Source of the DNA: WQUF01 sp031549885
Lineage (GTDB): Bacteria; Bacillota; Clostridia; Clostridiales; Clostridiaceae
Direction of reading: 5' to 3'
NCBI GenBank assembly: GCA_031549885.1
Contig: JAVBPD010000031.1
Coordinates: 25,723 to 89,722, forward strand
Length of the DNA stretch: 64,000 nucleotides
The position numbers and the translations under genes were made by a program. Positions 44,961 through 53,232 of this stretch are shown here, in pieces; the stretch's first letter is position 1; each line of letters opens with the position of its first letter. Below the pieces are notes generated by a model. That model saw only the letters and a program-made list of their open reading frames with translations, made no database searches and was not told the origin of the DNA.

Positions 44961-45854
44961 TTAAATATAAAAATATAATAATATGATAAATACAAAGCTT
45001 GAAATTACACCTTGAATGATTTTCCTTATAATTAATGTATTTTTATTTTCTAAAACATTTCCAATAAAATTAAAACTCTGTACTAAAATAGAAATTCCTC
45101 CAAAGGTTATTAAAAAACAAGTTATGATGAGCTTAAACTCTATAGGAATTATGGATTTTGAAATTATGTATGATCCATTTGACATTTCAAGAATTCCTAA
45201 TAAAAAATACCTAAAAAGGCTTAAATCCTTATTAAATATACCAGATAAAAAAACAAAAAGAGAATCTATTATTTTACTATTGTTTAAAATATTTATTGCT
45301 ATGTAAAAAATTATAATAGTAAACCCTATGGATAATAAGGAGTTAAATGTATTTTCAAATATATTTATATTTCTTTTTGTATTTACCGGTTGTAAATTTA
45401 AATTAGAGGTTTTTTTATAAAATAAAAATAACATAATTAAAGAAGAAATTAAACTGCTAATTAAAAGCAAAAGCCCTATGTTTTTATCCTTATAAAAGCC
45501 TATTCCAACTGTTGAATAAAGAAAGATAGGGTTTGGATTTGAAGATATTGAACATAAGCTCTCATATTCTTCATAACTAATTTCACCGTTTTTATACGCT
45601 TCAGTGCTAAATTTACTGCCTAAGGGATAACCACATAAAAGGCTTAATAAAAATATTTGAAAGTATGTAAAGTTTTTATTTGGATTTTTTATAAATACAG
45701 TAAACCCACCTAAATTCATAAAGATATTGGTAAGTATTAAAAATAAAAATAAAGATGGAAATATTTTTGTTAAAAAGAACACTCCCCCTTCAATGGTATA
45801 TTTTATTAAATCTCCTGCTTTAATAAATACAAGAAATATAAGAAATAAAAGCAT
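44961..45854 (-). CDS. ylbJ: Sporulation integral membrane protein YlbJ (short form)
   Basis: The 297-aa protein has about eight membrane segments and the YlbJ pattern: FFLTKIFPSLFLFLILTNI, LSLLCGYPLGSKFSTEAYKNGEI (family: G-P-GAK) and SISSNPNPIFLYSTVGIGF. YlbJ is needed for spore cortex formation and belongs to a nucleoside-transporter-like gate family. Bacillus YlbJ is about 400 aa, so this one is short. ATG 45854 has no ribosome binding site at normal distance; AGGAG at 45884-45888 is 8 nt from an in-frame ATA (45873-45875), a possible non-standard start. Confidence 0.8.
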   Translation of the reverse strand: MLLFLIFLVFIKAGDLIKYTIEGGVFFLTKIFPSLFLFLILTNIFMNLGGFTVFIKNPNKNFTYFQIFLLSLLCGYPLGSKFSTEAYKNGEISYEEYESLCSISSNPNPIFLYSTVGIGFYKDKNIGLLLLISSLISSLIMLFLFYKKTSNLNLQPVNTKRNINIFENTFNSLLSIGFTIIIFYIAINILNNSKIIDSLFVFLSGIFNKDLSLFRYFLLGILEMSNGSYIISKSIIPIEFKLIITCFLITFGGISILVQSFNFIGNVLENKNTLIIRKIIQGVISSFVFIILLYFYI

Positions 45855-45923
45855 TATAACATAGTATTTTTTTATTTTATAAACTCCTTAAAATTGTTAC
45901 AATAATATATATTATAAAAATTG

Positions 45924-47132
45924 TTAAATTATTATTGGATGGCTTAAATAGTCTTCAAAAGGATTTACATCTTTATTTATAACAGAATAGGCTTTTGTAC
46001 ATAAAACATTTAAAAGCTTTGAATTTGATTTTTCGTTTTTATTTATTGAGCTATATAAATCTACATTTGATTCTTTTTTCTTTTTATTTAAAAAATATTT
46101 TCCTTTATCATTAAAGCCTAATATTTTTGCACAAGTAACTTCTTCTTTTAACATGGATTTAATAGGGAAAGATTCAAAGCCTATAAAGTATTGAAAAATA
46201 ATTCTAGAAAGCCTTGTATATGTATATCGCTTTGATTTTGAAAGAAGTATTAGTTCATCCAAAGAATTTGAATTTAAAATGCCATTTAAAATTTTATTGT
46301 GGATGCCTTCATTGCAATCTGGTAAAAGCATAAGATTATTTTCCATAGTTAAAAGTTTATATTTTATATATGGATAAATAAGCTCATCTTTTATAAAATA
46401 ATTGTATTTATTATAAAAGCTTTTAAGATCATCAAAGGAATCTTTAGCCATGGTTTTTTCTATTTCTATAATATCTTTATTTAAATTAAGATGGTTTCTT
46501 ATAGAAGTTGCTGAAGGAAATTCATTTTTAATGTCTAAACTGTTATATGATGACCCTTTTCTTTTTATAGTAAATGGCTTTGTTTTTGAATTTAACTTTA
46601 ATAGATTTTTTAAATATTCAATGGATAAAATATTGTTAGAGGTATTTAATATGTCTAAGTCTATATGCATTTTATTTGCTTTTAAATATTGATTTAAAGC
46701 GTTTTTTCTGCATAAATGATATGGAAGGCCTTGGTTTAAAAATGATTTTAAATATTCCTTATATTCTATAGGTTCATCTTTTAGAATTTTAGCTATTTTT
46801 TCAAGATTAATTATTTCACCTAATTCTGAACCAAATGATATATAATCAATGGATAAATTGTTAATTAAACTAGTTGATCCAAATGCAAAATGCTCTGCTG
46901 AGGAAATGGCAAATTGTGGTGGAATTTCAATAACTAAATCAAAACCATTTTTTAGACAAATTTTTGATTTTGTATATTTATCTAAAATAGATAGGCTGCC
47001 TCTTTGAGTGAAATTTCCACTTAATATAGCGATTAATATATCAGGTTTTATGATTTCTTTAGTATTTTTTATGTGAAATATATGCCCAATATGAAGAGGA
47101 TTGTATTCACAGATTATTGCACAGGATTTCAT
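45924..47132 (-). CDS. tmcAL: tRNA(Met) cytidine acetate ligase TmcAL (YlbM)
   Basis: The 402-aa protein has an N-terminal nucleotidyltransferase fold (CEYNPLHIGHIFHI with the HxGH site; ILSGNFTQRG; FDLVIEIPPQFAISSAEHFAFGS), matching YlbM/TmcAL, which uses acetate and ATP to form N4-acetylcytidine at C34 of elongator tRNA-Met. ATG 47132 follows AGGTGG by 5 nt. It is upstream of ylbJ and divergent from pta, the usual clostridial layout. The use of acetate fits the neighbouring pta-ackA genes. Confidence 0.93.
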   Translation of the reverse strand: MKSCAIICEYNPLHIGHIFHIKNTKEIIKPDILIAILSGNFTQRGSLSILDKYTKSKICLKNGFDLVIEIPPQFAISSAEHFAFGSTSLINNLSIDYISFGSELGEIINLEKIAKILKDEPIEYKEYLKSFLNQGLPYHLCRKNALNQYLKANKMHIDLDILNTSNNILSIEYLKNLLKLNSKTKPFTIKRKGSSYNSLDIKNEFPSATSIRNHLNLNKDIIEIEKTMAKDSFDDLKSFYNKYNYFIKDELIYPYIKYKLLTMENNLMLLPDCNEGIHNKILNGILNSNSLDELILLSKSKRYTYTRLSRIIFQYFIGFESFPIKSMLKEEVTCAKILGFNDKGKYFLNKKKKESNVDLYSSINKNEKSNSKLLNVLCTKAYSVINKDVNPFEDYLSHPIII

Positions 47133-47301
47133 AAAAACCACCTATATAAATTATTTTTTAGTTCTCCAAAATATTTATATTATACCATAAAAACAACTAC
47201 ATTATTAAAAATATTAAATCCTATTGAAAAAATAAAATTTTGAGTCTATCATTATATATGTGAAATGCTGATAGTTAAAAATTATGAAAGGATGAGATGT
47301 T

Positions 47302-48303
47302 ATGAGCTTTATGGATGAAATTTGGGAAAGAGCAAAGTCTAATAAGAAGGTCATTGTTCTTCCAGAAGGATCCGAAGAAAGAAACTTAACTGCAAGTGCA
47401 ATGATTTTAAAAAACGATCTTGCAAGTTTAGTGCTCATAGGAAATGAGAGTGAAATACAAAATAAAGCAAAAGAGTTAAATTTGGAAATTGATGGGATAA
47501 AAATAATTGACCCTGAAAAATCAGATTTAACTAAAAAGTATGCAGATCTTTTTTATGAATTAAGAAAAAATAAAGGCGTTACTTTAGAAGAAGCTTTAAA
47601 TATTGCAAAGGACCCTGTTTATTTTGGAACTTTAATGCTTAAAAATGGGGATGCAGATGGGCTTGTATCTGGTGCAATCCACACCACAGGAGATACTTTA
47701 AAACCAGGACTACAAATAGTAAAAACTGCTCCAGGTATTTCTGTTGTTTCAAGCTTCTTTATTATGATTGTTCCAAATTGCGAATATGGAAAGAATGGGG
47801 TTTTATTGTTTGCAGATTGTGCAGTAAATCCTAACCCTACAGCTGAACAGCTTGCATCTATAGCTATTTGCACAGCAGAAAATGCTAAATCACTTTGTGA
47901 AATTGAACCTAATGTTGCTATGCTTTCATTTTCTACAAAGGGAAGTGCAAAGGATCCGCTTGTTGACAAGGTAGTAGAAGCAACTAAAATTGCTAAAGAA
48001 AAAAGGCCAGACTTAAATATAGATGGCGAAATGCAACTTGATGCTGCAATTGTTGAGACTGTTGCAAAGCTTAAAGCTAAAAATTCAAGTGTAGCAGGAT
48101 GCGCTAATGTTTTGATATTCCCTGACCTTCAAGCAGGAAATATTGGATATAAATTGGTAGAAAGATTTGCAAAGGCTGAGGCAATTGGACCAATCTGCCA
48201 AGGTTTTTCAAAGCCAATCAATGATTTATCTAGAGGGTGTAATGCCTTAGATATTGTAAATGTAGTTTGCGTAACTGCAATTCAAGCCCAAAATAGCAAT
48301 TAA
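47302..48303 (+). CDS. pta: Phosphate acetyltransferase
   Basis: The 333-aa Pta is the short class I form without the DRTGG N-terminal domain. Conserved parts include KKVIVLPEGSEERNL, DADGLVSGAIHTTGDTLKPGLQI, CAVNPNPTAEQLA, MLSFSTKGSA and FPDLQAGNIGYKLVERF. It converts acetyl-CoA and phosphate to acetyl phosphate. GAAAGGATG precedes ATG 47302. It forms an operon with ackA (19 nt apart). Confidence 0.97.
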   Translation: MSFMDEIWERAKSNKKVIVLPEGSEERNLTASAMILKNDLASLVLIGNESEIQNKAKELNLEIDGIKIIDPEKSDLTKKYADLFYELRKNKGVTLEEALNIAKDPVYFGTLMLKNGDADGLVSGAIHTTGDTLKPGLQIVKTAPGISVVSSFFIMIVPNCEYGKNGVLLFADCAVNPNPTAEQLASIAICTAENAKSLCEIEPNVAMLSFSTKGSAKDPLVDKVVEATKIAKEKRPDLNIDGEMQLDAAIVETVAKLKAKNSSVAGCANVLIFPDLQAGNIGYKLVERFAKAEAIGPICQGFSKPINDLSRGCNALDIVNVVCVTAIQAQNSN

Positions 48304-48322
48304 TATAAAAGGAGATAGGTAA

Positions 48323-49516
48323 ATGAAAATTTTGGTAATCAATTGTGGAAGTTCATCATTAAAATATCAGTTATTTCAAATGGAGAATGAAGAAGTATTA
48401 GCTAAAGGACTTGTTGAAAGAATAGGAATAAGTGGTTCCATTTTAACGCACAGAGTAGGAGAGGAAAAGTTTATAAAAGAAGCTCCAATGGATAACCACA
48501 CTGATGCAATTAAATATGTTATTGAGGCTCTTTTAGATAAGGATCATGGCGTTATTTCAAATATGTCAGAAATCAATGCTGTTGGCCATAGAGCTGTACA
48601 TGGAGGAGAAAAATATTCCAAATCTGCTTTAGTTACTGATGAGGTTATAAAGGATTTAGAAGAATTTTCTAAGCTTGCCCCATTACATAACCCAGCAAAT
48701 GTAATTGGAATAAAAGCATGTAAAGAAATCATGAATGATGTACCTATGGTTGTGGTATTTGATACATCTTTCCATCAAACTATGCCTAAAGAAGCTTTTA
48801 TGTATGCTATACCATATGAAATATATGAAAAATACGGAGTCAGAAAATATGGTTTTCATGGAACAAGCCATAACTATGTGGCACATAAAGCAGCTGAATT
48901 TTTAGGAAAAGATATTAAGGATATGAAAATAGTAACTTGTCATTTAGGAAATGGAGCTTCTATATGCGCTGTTAAAGATGGAATATCCATAGACACTTCT
49001 ATGGGATTTACTCCGCTTGAGGGCATTGTTATGGGAACAAGAACAGGGGATATAGATCCAGCTGTAATTCCATTTTTAGTGCAAGAGATGGGAAAAAGTG
49101 TAGATGAGATATTAAACATATTCAATAAAAAATCAGGAGTTCTTGGACTTTCAGGGGTTAGCAGTGATTTTAGAGATATTGAAGATGCTGCACAAAAAGG
49201 AAATGAAAGAGCTAAGCTTGCGCTAGATGTTTATAACTATAGAGTTAAGAAATATATAGGATCATATGCTGCTGCTATGGGCGGACTTGATTGTATTGTC
49301 TTTACTGCAGGTTTAGGTGAAAACGGAGCTTCCACAAGAGAAGAATGCTGTGAAGGTCTTGAATTCTTAGGTGTTAAGGTAGATAAAGAATTAAACAAAG
49401 TAAGAGGAGAATTAAAAGTAATAAGCACTGATGACTCAAAAGTTAAAGTAGTTTTAGTACCTACTAATGAGGAGCTTATGATTGCAAGAGATACTAAGGA
49501 TTTAACTGACAAATAA
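48323..49516 (+). CDS. ackA: Acetate kinase
   Basis: The 397-aa ASKHA-fold kinase begins MKILVINCGSSSLKYQLF and has GHRAVHGGEKY, FDTSFHQTMP, KYGFHGTSHNYV, CHLGNGASICAV, MGTRTGDIDP and FTAGLGENG. It makes ATP and acetate from acetyl phosphate, the main substrate-level phosphorylation step of acetate-forming clostridia. AGGAGAT lies before the ATG. Confidence 0.98.
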   Translation: MKILVINCGSSSLKYQLFQMENEEVLAKGLVERIGISGSILTHRVGEEKFIKEAPMDNHTDAIKYVIEALLDKDHGVISNMSEINAVGHRAVHGGEKYSKSALVTDEVIKDLEEFSKLAPLHNPANVIGIKACKEIMNDVPMVVVFDTSFHQTMPKEAFMYAIPYEIYEKYGVRKYGFHGTSHNYVAHKAAEFLGKDIKDMKIVTCHLGNGASICAVKDGISIDTSMGFTPLEGIVMGTRTGDIDPAVIPFLVQEMGKSVDEILNIFNKKSGVLGLSGVSSDFRDIEDAAQKGNERAKLALDVYNYRVKKYIGSYAAAMGGLDCIVFTAGLGENGASTREECCEGLEFLGVKVDKELNKVRGELKVISTDDSKVKVVLVPTNEELMIARDTKDLTDK

Positions 49517-49604
49517 TTTACTTGTTAATTAGATGTTTATTTTAATACTTGACTTTTATTCTCATCCTCCTTTATAATTTAATTTGCAATGCGAGGTGAG
49601 CTTT

Positions 49605-50102
49605 TTGATAATTGATATTTCATCCTTGCTCCATAAAAAACGTGGTGAAAAGGAATATAACTTAATACCAGATGATGTAGAGATCATATTACCAGAAGGA
49701 AAATTAGAGTTTTCAAAGAATATACTATTTAATTTTAAACTGCAATTGCTTAATGAGATTATAACTATTGATGGTATTATCAAAACTCAAGTTATGTTAC
49801 AATGCTCAAGATGTATAGAAAAATTCCCATTAGATATCAACATAGATGTCTTTGAAGAATTTACAATAAATCCAAAGCTTATGGACGAAGATATTATTTT
49901 AGTAAGAAATGAAAAAATTGATACATCAAAGATTATAGCAGACAATATATTGATTAATTTACCGATGGCTCCTATTTGCGCAAAAAACTGCAAAGGTTTA
50001 TGCCATGAATGTGGTATAAATTTAAACAAAGAAAAGTGCAATTGCCATGATGAGGAAATTGATGATAGATTAAAAGTTTTACAAAAATATTTTAAAAAAT
50101 GA
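49605..50102 (+). CDS. DUF177 protein (YceD, ribosome accumulation-related)
   Basis: The 165-aa protein has a central LQCSRCIEKFPLDINI (CxxC) and a C-terminal CAKNCKGLCHECGINLNKEKCNC zinc-like cluster, diagnostic of DUF177/YceD. The protein affects 23S rRNA maturation in other organisms. The start is TTG 49605 after GAGGTGAG. It is followed 16 nt later by rpmF, the near-universal pairing. Confidence 0.93.
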   Translation: MIIDISSLLHKKRGEKEYNLIPDDVEIILPEGKLEFSKNILFNFKLQLLNEIITIDGIIKTQVMLQCSRCIEKFPLDINIDVFEEFTINPKLMDEDIILVRNEKIDTSKIIADNILINLPMAPICAKNCKGLCHECGINLNKEKCNCHDEEIDDRLKVLQKYFKK

Positions 50103-50118
50103 TTTAGGAGGTGTCATA

Positions 50119-50313
50119 ATGGGAAATCCTGCAAGAAAATTTTCTAAAGGTAGAACTAGCAGAAGAAGAGCAGTTACATTTAAAGCTAGCATGCCTAAAA
50201 TAGTTAGCTGTCCTCAATGTCATGAAATGAAAGTTTCACATAGAGTATGTAAAAAATGTGGATATTATGATGGCAAAGAAATAATAAATACTTTAAAAGA
50301 AAAGAGCAATTAA
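50119..50313 (+). CDS. rpmF: 50S ribosomal protein L32
   Basis: The 64-aa protein begins MGNPARKFSKGRTSRRRA and has two CxxC pairs (CPQC, CKKC), the zinc form of L32. TAGGAGGTG precedes ATG 50119. It is in the yceD-rpmF-plsX-acpP cluster that couples ribosome and lipid synthesis. Confidence 0.97.
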   Translation: MGNPARKFSKGRTSRRRAVTFKASMPKIVSCPQCHEMKVSHRVCKKCGYYDGKEIINTLKEKSN

Positions 50314-50329
50314 AAACTATTTTAATAAG

Positions 50330-50356
50330 AGAAAGTTCATAGGTGACTTTCTTTTT
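50330..50356 (+). terminator. Terminator or attenuator between rpmF and plsX
   Basis: An AGAAAGT / ACTTTCT stem (with inner CA/TG pairing) is followed by T4-A-T4. It lies just upstream of the plsX ribosome binding site. Confidence 0.65.
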
Positions 50357-50380
50357 ATTTTATATAAAGGTGGTGTTATT

Positions 50381-51409
50381 ATTAAGATTATTTTAGATGC
50401 AAGTGGTGGAGATAATGCACCTAGAGCTATTATAGAAGGTGCATGTCTTGCAATTAAAGAATTTTCAGTAGATATTTCTTTGGTTGGACGAGAAAAAGAG
50501 ATATTAGAAATTTTAAAAGGATTAACCTATGATAAAAATAAAATTGAAGTGATAAATGCAAATGAAGTTATAGAAAATTCTGACTCTCCAGTTGCTGCTA
50601 TAAAGGCTAAAAAGGATTCTAGCTTGGTTGTAGGATTAAATATGTTAAAGGATAAAAAAGCAGATGCCTTTGTTTCTGCTGGAAGCACAGGAGCTTTTTT
50701 ATCAGGAGCTATTTTTATAGTAAAGAGAATAAGTGGTCTTGAAAGGCCTGCCTTAGCTCCAATATTTCCCGGTGAAGAGGGGCCATGCATGGTACTTGAT
50801 ATAGGTGCAAATGTGGATTGTAAACCTATTAATTTAGTGAATTTTGCTAAGATGGGCAAAGTATACTTTCAAAGCATTTTAAACGTTAAAAACCCTTCTA
50901 TAGGGCTTATAAATAACGGAACAGAAGAGGGCAAAGGAAATCAATTAACAAAGGAAACTTTTAAGCTTTTAAATGAGCTTAAAGGTGAAGATTTTAACTT
51001 TGTTGGAAACATAGAGCCAAGGGATATAATTAAGGGCAGAGTAAACGTATTAGTATGCGATGGATTCGTGGGAAATGCCATTTTAAAGTCAACTGAAGGA
51101 ATAGCATCATCTATATTTGGTTCATTAAAGGAAGAAATAAATAAAAGCTTTAAAAATAAAATAGGAGGGCTTTTGTTAAAATCCAGCTTTTCAAAATTTA
51201 AAAAAAGATTTGATTCAAACGAACAAGGAGGAGCTCTTATTTTAGGTATAGATGGAATATGTATTAAAGCTCATGGAAATTCAAATTCTAAAGCTATAAA
51301 AAATGCTATAAAACTTGCTATTCAATCTGTAGAAAGTAAAATTATTGAAAAATTAGACAATGAGATTAGGCTTAAAGATAAAAATATGGAAAAATTTACT
51401 TCTACATAA
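50381..51409 (+). CDS. plsX: Phosphate acyltransferase PlsX, probable ATT start
   Basis: Reading from ATT 50381 gives 342 aa beginning [M]KIILDASGGDNAPRAIIEGA, which matches the conserved PlsX N-terminus (KIAVDAMGGDNAP). Later motifs include GSTGAFLSGA, LDIGANVDCKP, GLINNGTEEGKGN, IEPRDI and CDGFVGNAILKS. The enzyme makes acyl phosphate from acyl-ACP for phosphatidic acid synthesis. AAAGGTGG (50366-50373) is 7 nt from this ATT. The frame has no ATG, GTG or TTG between rpmF and TTG 50480, which would delete the conserved N-terminus. Confidence 0.9.
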   Translation: MKIILDASGGDNAPRAIIEGACLAIKEFSVDISLVGREKEILEILKGLTYDKNKIEVINANEVIENSDSPVAAIKAKKDSSLVVGLNMLKDKKADAFVSAGSTGAFLSGAIFIVKRISGLERPALAPIFPGEEGPCMVLDIGANVDCKPINLVNFAKMGKVYFQSILNVKNPSIGLINNGTEEGKGNQLTKETFKLLNELKGEDFNFVGNIEPRDIIKGRVNVLVCDGFVGNAILKSTEGIASSIFGSLKEEINKSFKNKIGGLLLKSSFSKFKKRFDSNEQGGALILGIDGICIKAHGNSNSKAIKNAIKLAIQSVESKIIEKLDNEIRLKDKNMEKFTST

Positions 51410-51440
51410 ACAAAATGTTTGATTTGATACAATAATACTC

Positions 51441-51469
51441 TTGACTAGGTTAATATAATGTAATATTAT
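51441..51469 (+). promoter_or_regulatory. Promoter upstream of acpP
   Basis: TTGACT (51441-51446) and TATTAT (51464-51469) are separated by 17 nt, 31 nt before the acpP ATG. Confidence 0.6.
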
Positions 51470-51499
51470 CATAGCATGATAATTTTTGGAGGTGAAATC

Positions 51500-51733
51500 A
51501 TGGTTTTAAAAAAGATAAAGGAGATTATTTCACAACAACTTGGAATAGATCCAGATGAAATAACTTTAGAATCATCATTTATTGATGACTTAGGAGCAGA
51601 CTCCATCGATATGGTTGAATTAGTTATGGCTATGGAATCAGAATTCGATTTAGAAATTGCAGAAAAAGATGCTGAAAATATTCAAACTGTTAGTGATGCT
51701 GTTGAGTACATAAAGAAAAATATTGGCGAGTAG
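51500..51733 (+). CDS. acpP: Acyl carrier protein
   Basis: The 77-aa acidic protein has the phosphopantetheine site DLGADSIDMVELVM (Ser in DSI). It carries acyl chains in fatty acid synthesis. The start is ATG 51500, with GGAGGTG 5 nt upstream; the open frame from 51476 is unsupported. Between plsX and rnc as in many Firmicutes. Confidence 0.97.
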   Translation: MVLKKIKEIISQQLGIDPDEITLESSFIDDLGADSIDMVELVMAMESEFDLEIAEKDAENIQTVSDAVEYIKKNIGE

Positions 51734-51806
51734 TTGTTCTATAAAATTTTTATTAGCATTATTTTTATGCATATTTGGCTTACATAGTAGAAAGTTTAGG
51801 ATTTGT

Positions 51807-51834
51807 GCTAGGTTAATTTTTATAAATTCCTAGC
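51807..51834. other. Hairpin in the acpP-rnc spacer
   Basis: A GCTAGG / CCTAGC stem with a 16-nt AT loop lies in an otherwise featureless 230-bp AT-rich spacer. There is no clear T run, so its role is unknown. Confidence 0.35.
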
Positions 51835-51966
51835 TTAGGAATAATTATTTTTATATTTTAAATTTATATTAAATCCTAATAAAATTATTATTTTACTTAT
51901 AGCCTTATTAGTGTATAAAATAATGCTTTTATTTTGTTATTAAAGAAAGGAGTAGCTTCATTAAAA

Positions 51967-52659
51967 GTGACAAGAGATAAGCAGTTAAAACTTTTTTTAA
52001 AGAGTATTGATATTGAAATGAAGGACCTTAATATACTCAATTATTCACTAACACATAGCTCTTATGCTAATGATGATATAAATATAAACTATGAAAAATA
52101 TGAATTTTTAGGAGATGCAATTTTAGAATTTATTATAACAGAAGAACTTTTTATAAGATTTACTAATAAAGCTGAAGGAGATCTTTCAAAGTTAAGATCT
52201 ATAATCGTATGTGAAAACACATTATATAATTTAGCTAAAAAGTGGAGATTAGGAGACTATATACGATTTGGAAAAGGAGAAATATTAACAGGTGGCAAAG
52301 ACAAGATTTCAATTTTAGCAGATTGTGTCGAAGCTGTTATAGCTGCAGTGTATTTAGAATGCGGAATTGATGTGACAAAAAAATTTGTTCTTGACAATTT
52401 TAAACCTGTTATTGATAACATAACTAAAAATAAAATTAATCTAGATTATAAGACTAAACTTCAAGAAGATATGCACGCAAAGGGTGTAACATCAATAGAA
52501 TATAAGCTTATGGGAAAAACTGGTCCAGAGCATAAAGCTGTATTTCATACTATTTTAATAATAGATGGAAAGGAATGGGCTAAAGGAATAGGCAATTCTA
52601 AAAAGGAATCAGAACAAGAAGCAGCAAAAAATACGTTATCCCTCATGAATATTCTGTAA
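51967..52659 (+). CDS. rnc: Ribonuclease III
   Basis: About 230 aa: an RNase III domain with THSSYAND, the signature YEFLGDAILEFI, KLRSIIVCE and ILADCVEAVIAAVYLECG (second catalytic acid), then a double-stranded RNA-binding domain (DYKTKLQEDMHAKGV...GIGNSKKESEQEAAKNTL). It processes rRNA and structured mRNAs. The start is uncertain: GTG 51967 is 14 nt from AAAGGAG, while an in-frame TTA (51961) sits at the ideal 8 nt. TTG 51934 lies upstream of the ribosome binding site. Confidence 0.95.
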   Translation: MTRDKQLKLFLKSIDIEMKDLNILNYSLTHSSYANDDININYEKYEFLGDAILEFIITEELFIRFTNKAEGDLSKLRSIIVCENTLYNLAKKWRLGDYIRFGKGEILTGGKDKISILADCVEAVIAAVYLECGIDVTKKFVLDNFKPVIDNITKNKINLDYKTKLQEDMHAKGVTSIEYKLMGKTGPEHKAVFHTILIIDGKEWAKGIGNSKKESEQEAAKNTLSLMNIL

Positions 52660-52709
52660 ATTAAAATCGAAGAATTAAAGAATTTGGTTAATGATTTTTA
52701 TTAGCTTTA

Positions 52710-52738
52710 AAAGGATTTTTCTCAAAATTAAAGAAAAT
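52710..52738 (+). promoter_or_regulatory. Possible sigma-H promoter of spoVS
   Basis: AAAGGATTT (52710-52718) fits the RNAGGAWWW -35, and AAAGAAAAT (52730-52738) is near RNNGAATWW with one mismatch, at 11-nt spacing. spoVS is sigma-H dependent in Bacillus. The site is 189 nt upstream of the start codon, so a long leader would be needed. Confidence 0.3.
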
Positions 52739-52926
52739 AAATATATATATTGGTTTTTCATCAATTTAATGGGAAAAGTGAAATTTTAGTTATAATTGGT
52801 GTTAAATTATATGCATATTAAATCTTATAAAAATCATTATTGATCTCTACCCTTTTGTAAAAGGCCTGGTGGGTAAGTTCTTTAAAAAAACATATTTTAG
52901 TTTAAATTTTGAATGGGGGAATTAAT

Positions 52927-53187
52927 GTGGAAGTATTAAAAGTATCTGCTAAATCGTTACCAAAGTCTGTTGCAGGAGCTTTAGCCTCAGTCCTAAGGGG
53001 CAATGATTCAGTTGAAATACAAGCAATAGGAGCAGGAGCTGTAAATCAAGCTATTAAGGCAATAGCTATATCAAGAGGGTTTATTGCACCAAATGGTATA
53101 GATTTAGTCGTCATACCAGCTTTTTCAGAAATTAATATAGATGGGCAAGCAAGAACTGCAATTAAATTTATTGTAGAACCCAAATAG
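52927..53187 (+). CDS. spoVS: Stage V sporulation protein S
   Basis: The 86-aa Alba-like protein begins MEVLKVSAKSLPKSVAGALASVLR and contains IQAIGAGAVNQAIKAIAISRG, nearly invariant in SpoVS. The family length is 86 aa. The start is GTG 52927 after GGGGGA. SpoVS is needed for spore coat assembly and stage V in Bacillus and probably binds nucleic acid. Confidence 0.97.
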   Translation: MEVLKVSAKSLPKSVAGALASVLRGNDSVEIQAIGAGAVNQAIKAIAISRGFIAPNGIDLVVIPAFSEINIDGQARTAIKFIVEPK

Positions 53188-53203
53188 AGAAGTTTTAAAT
53201 TAA

Positions 53204-53232
53204 AATAGGTAGCTTTCGCTACCTATTATTTT
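53204..53232. terminator. Bidirectional terminator between spoVS and the PBP gene
   Basis: A perfect 10-bp AATAGGTAGC / GCTACCTATT stem with a TTTC tetraloop is flanked by T tracts on the plus strand and A tracts on the other side. Confidence 0.9.

Noticed and set aside
51441..51460. ACCTAGTC on the minus strand of the acpP promoter, recalling a FapR-type operator
   Set aside because: No matching inverted repeat is visible, no fapR gene is in the window, and the similarity is from memory only.
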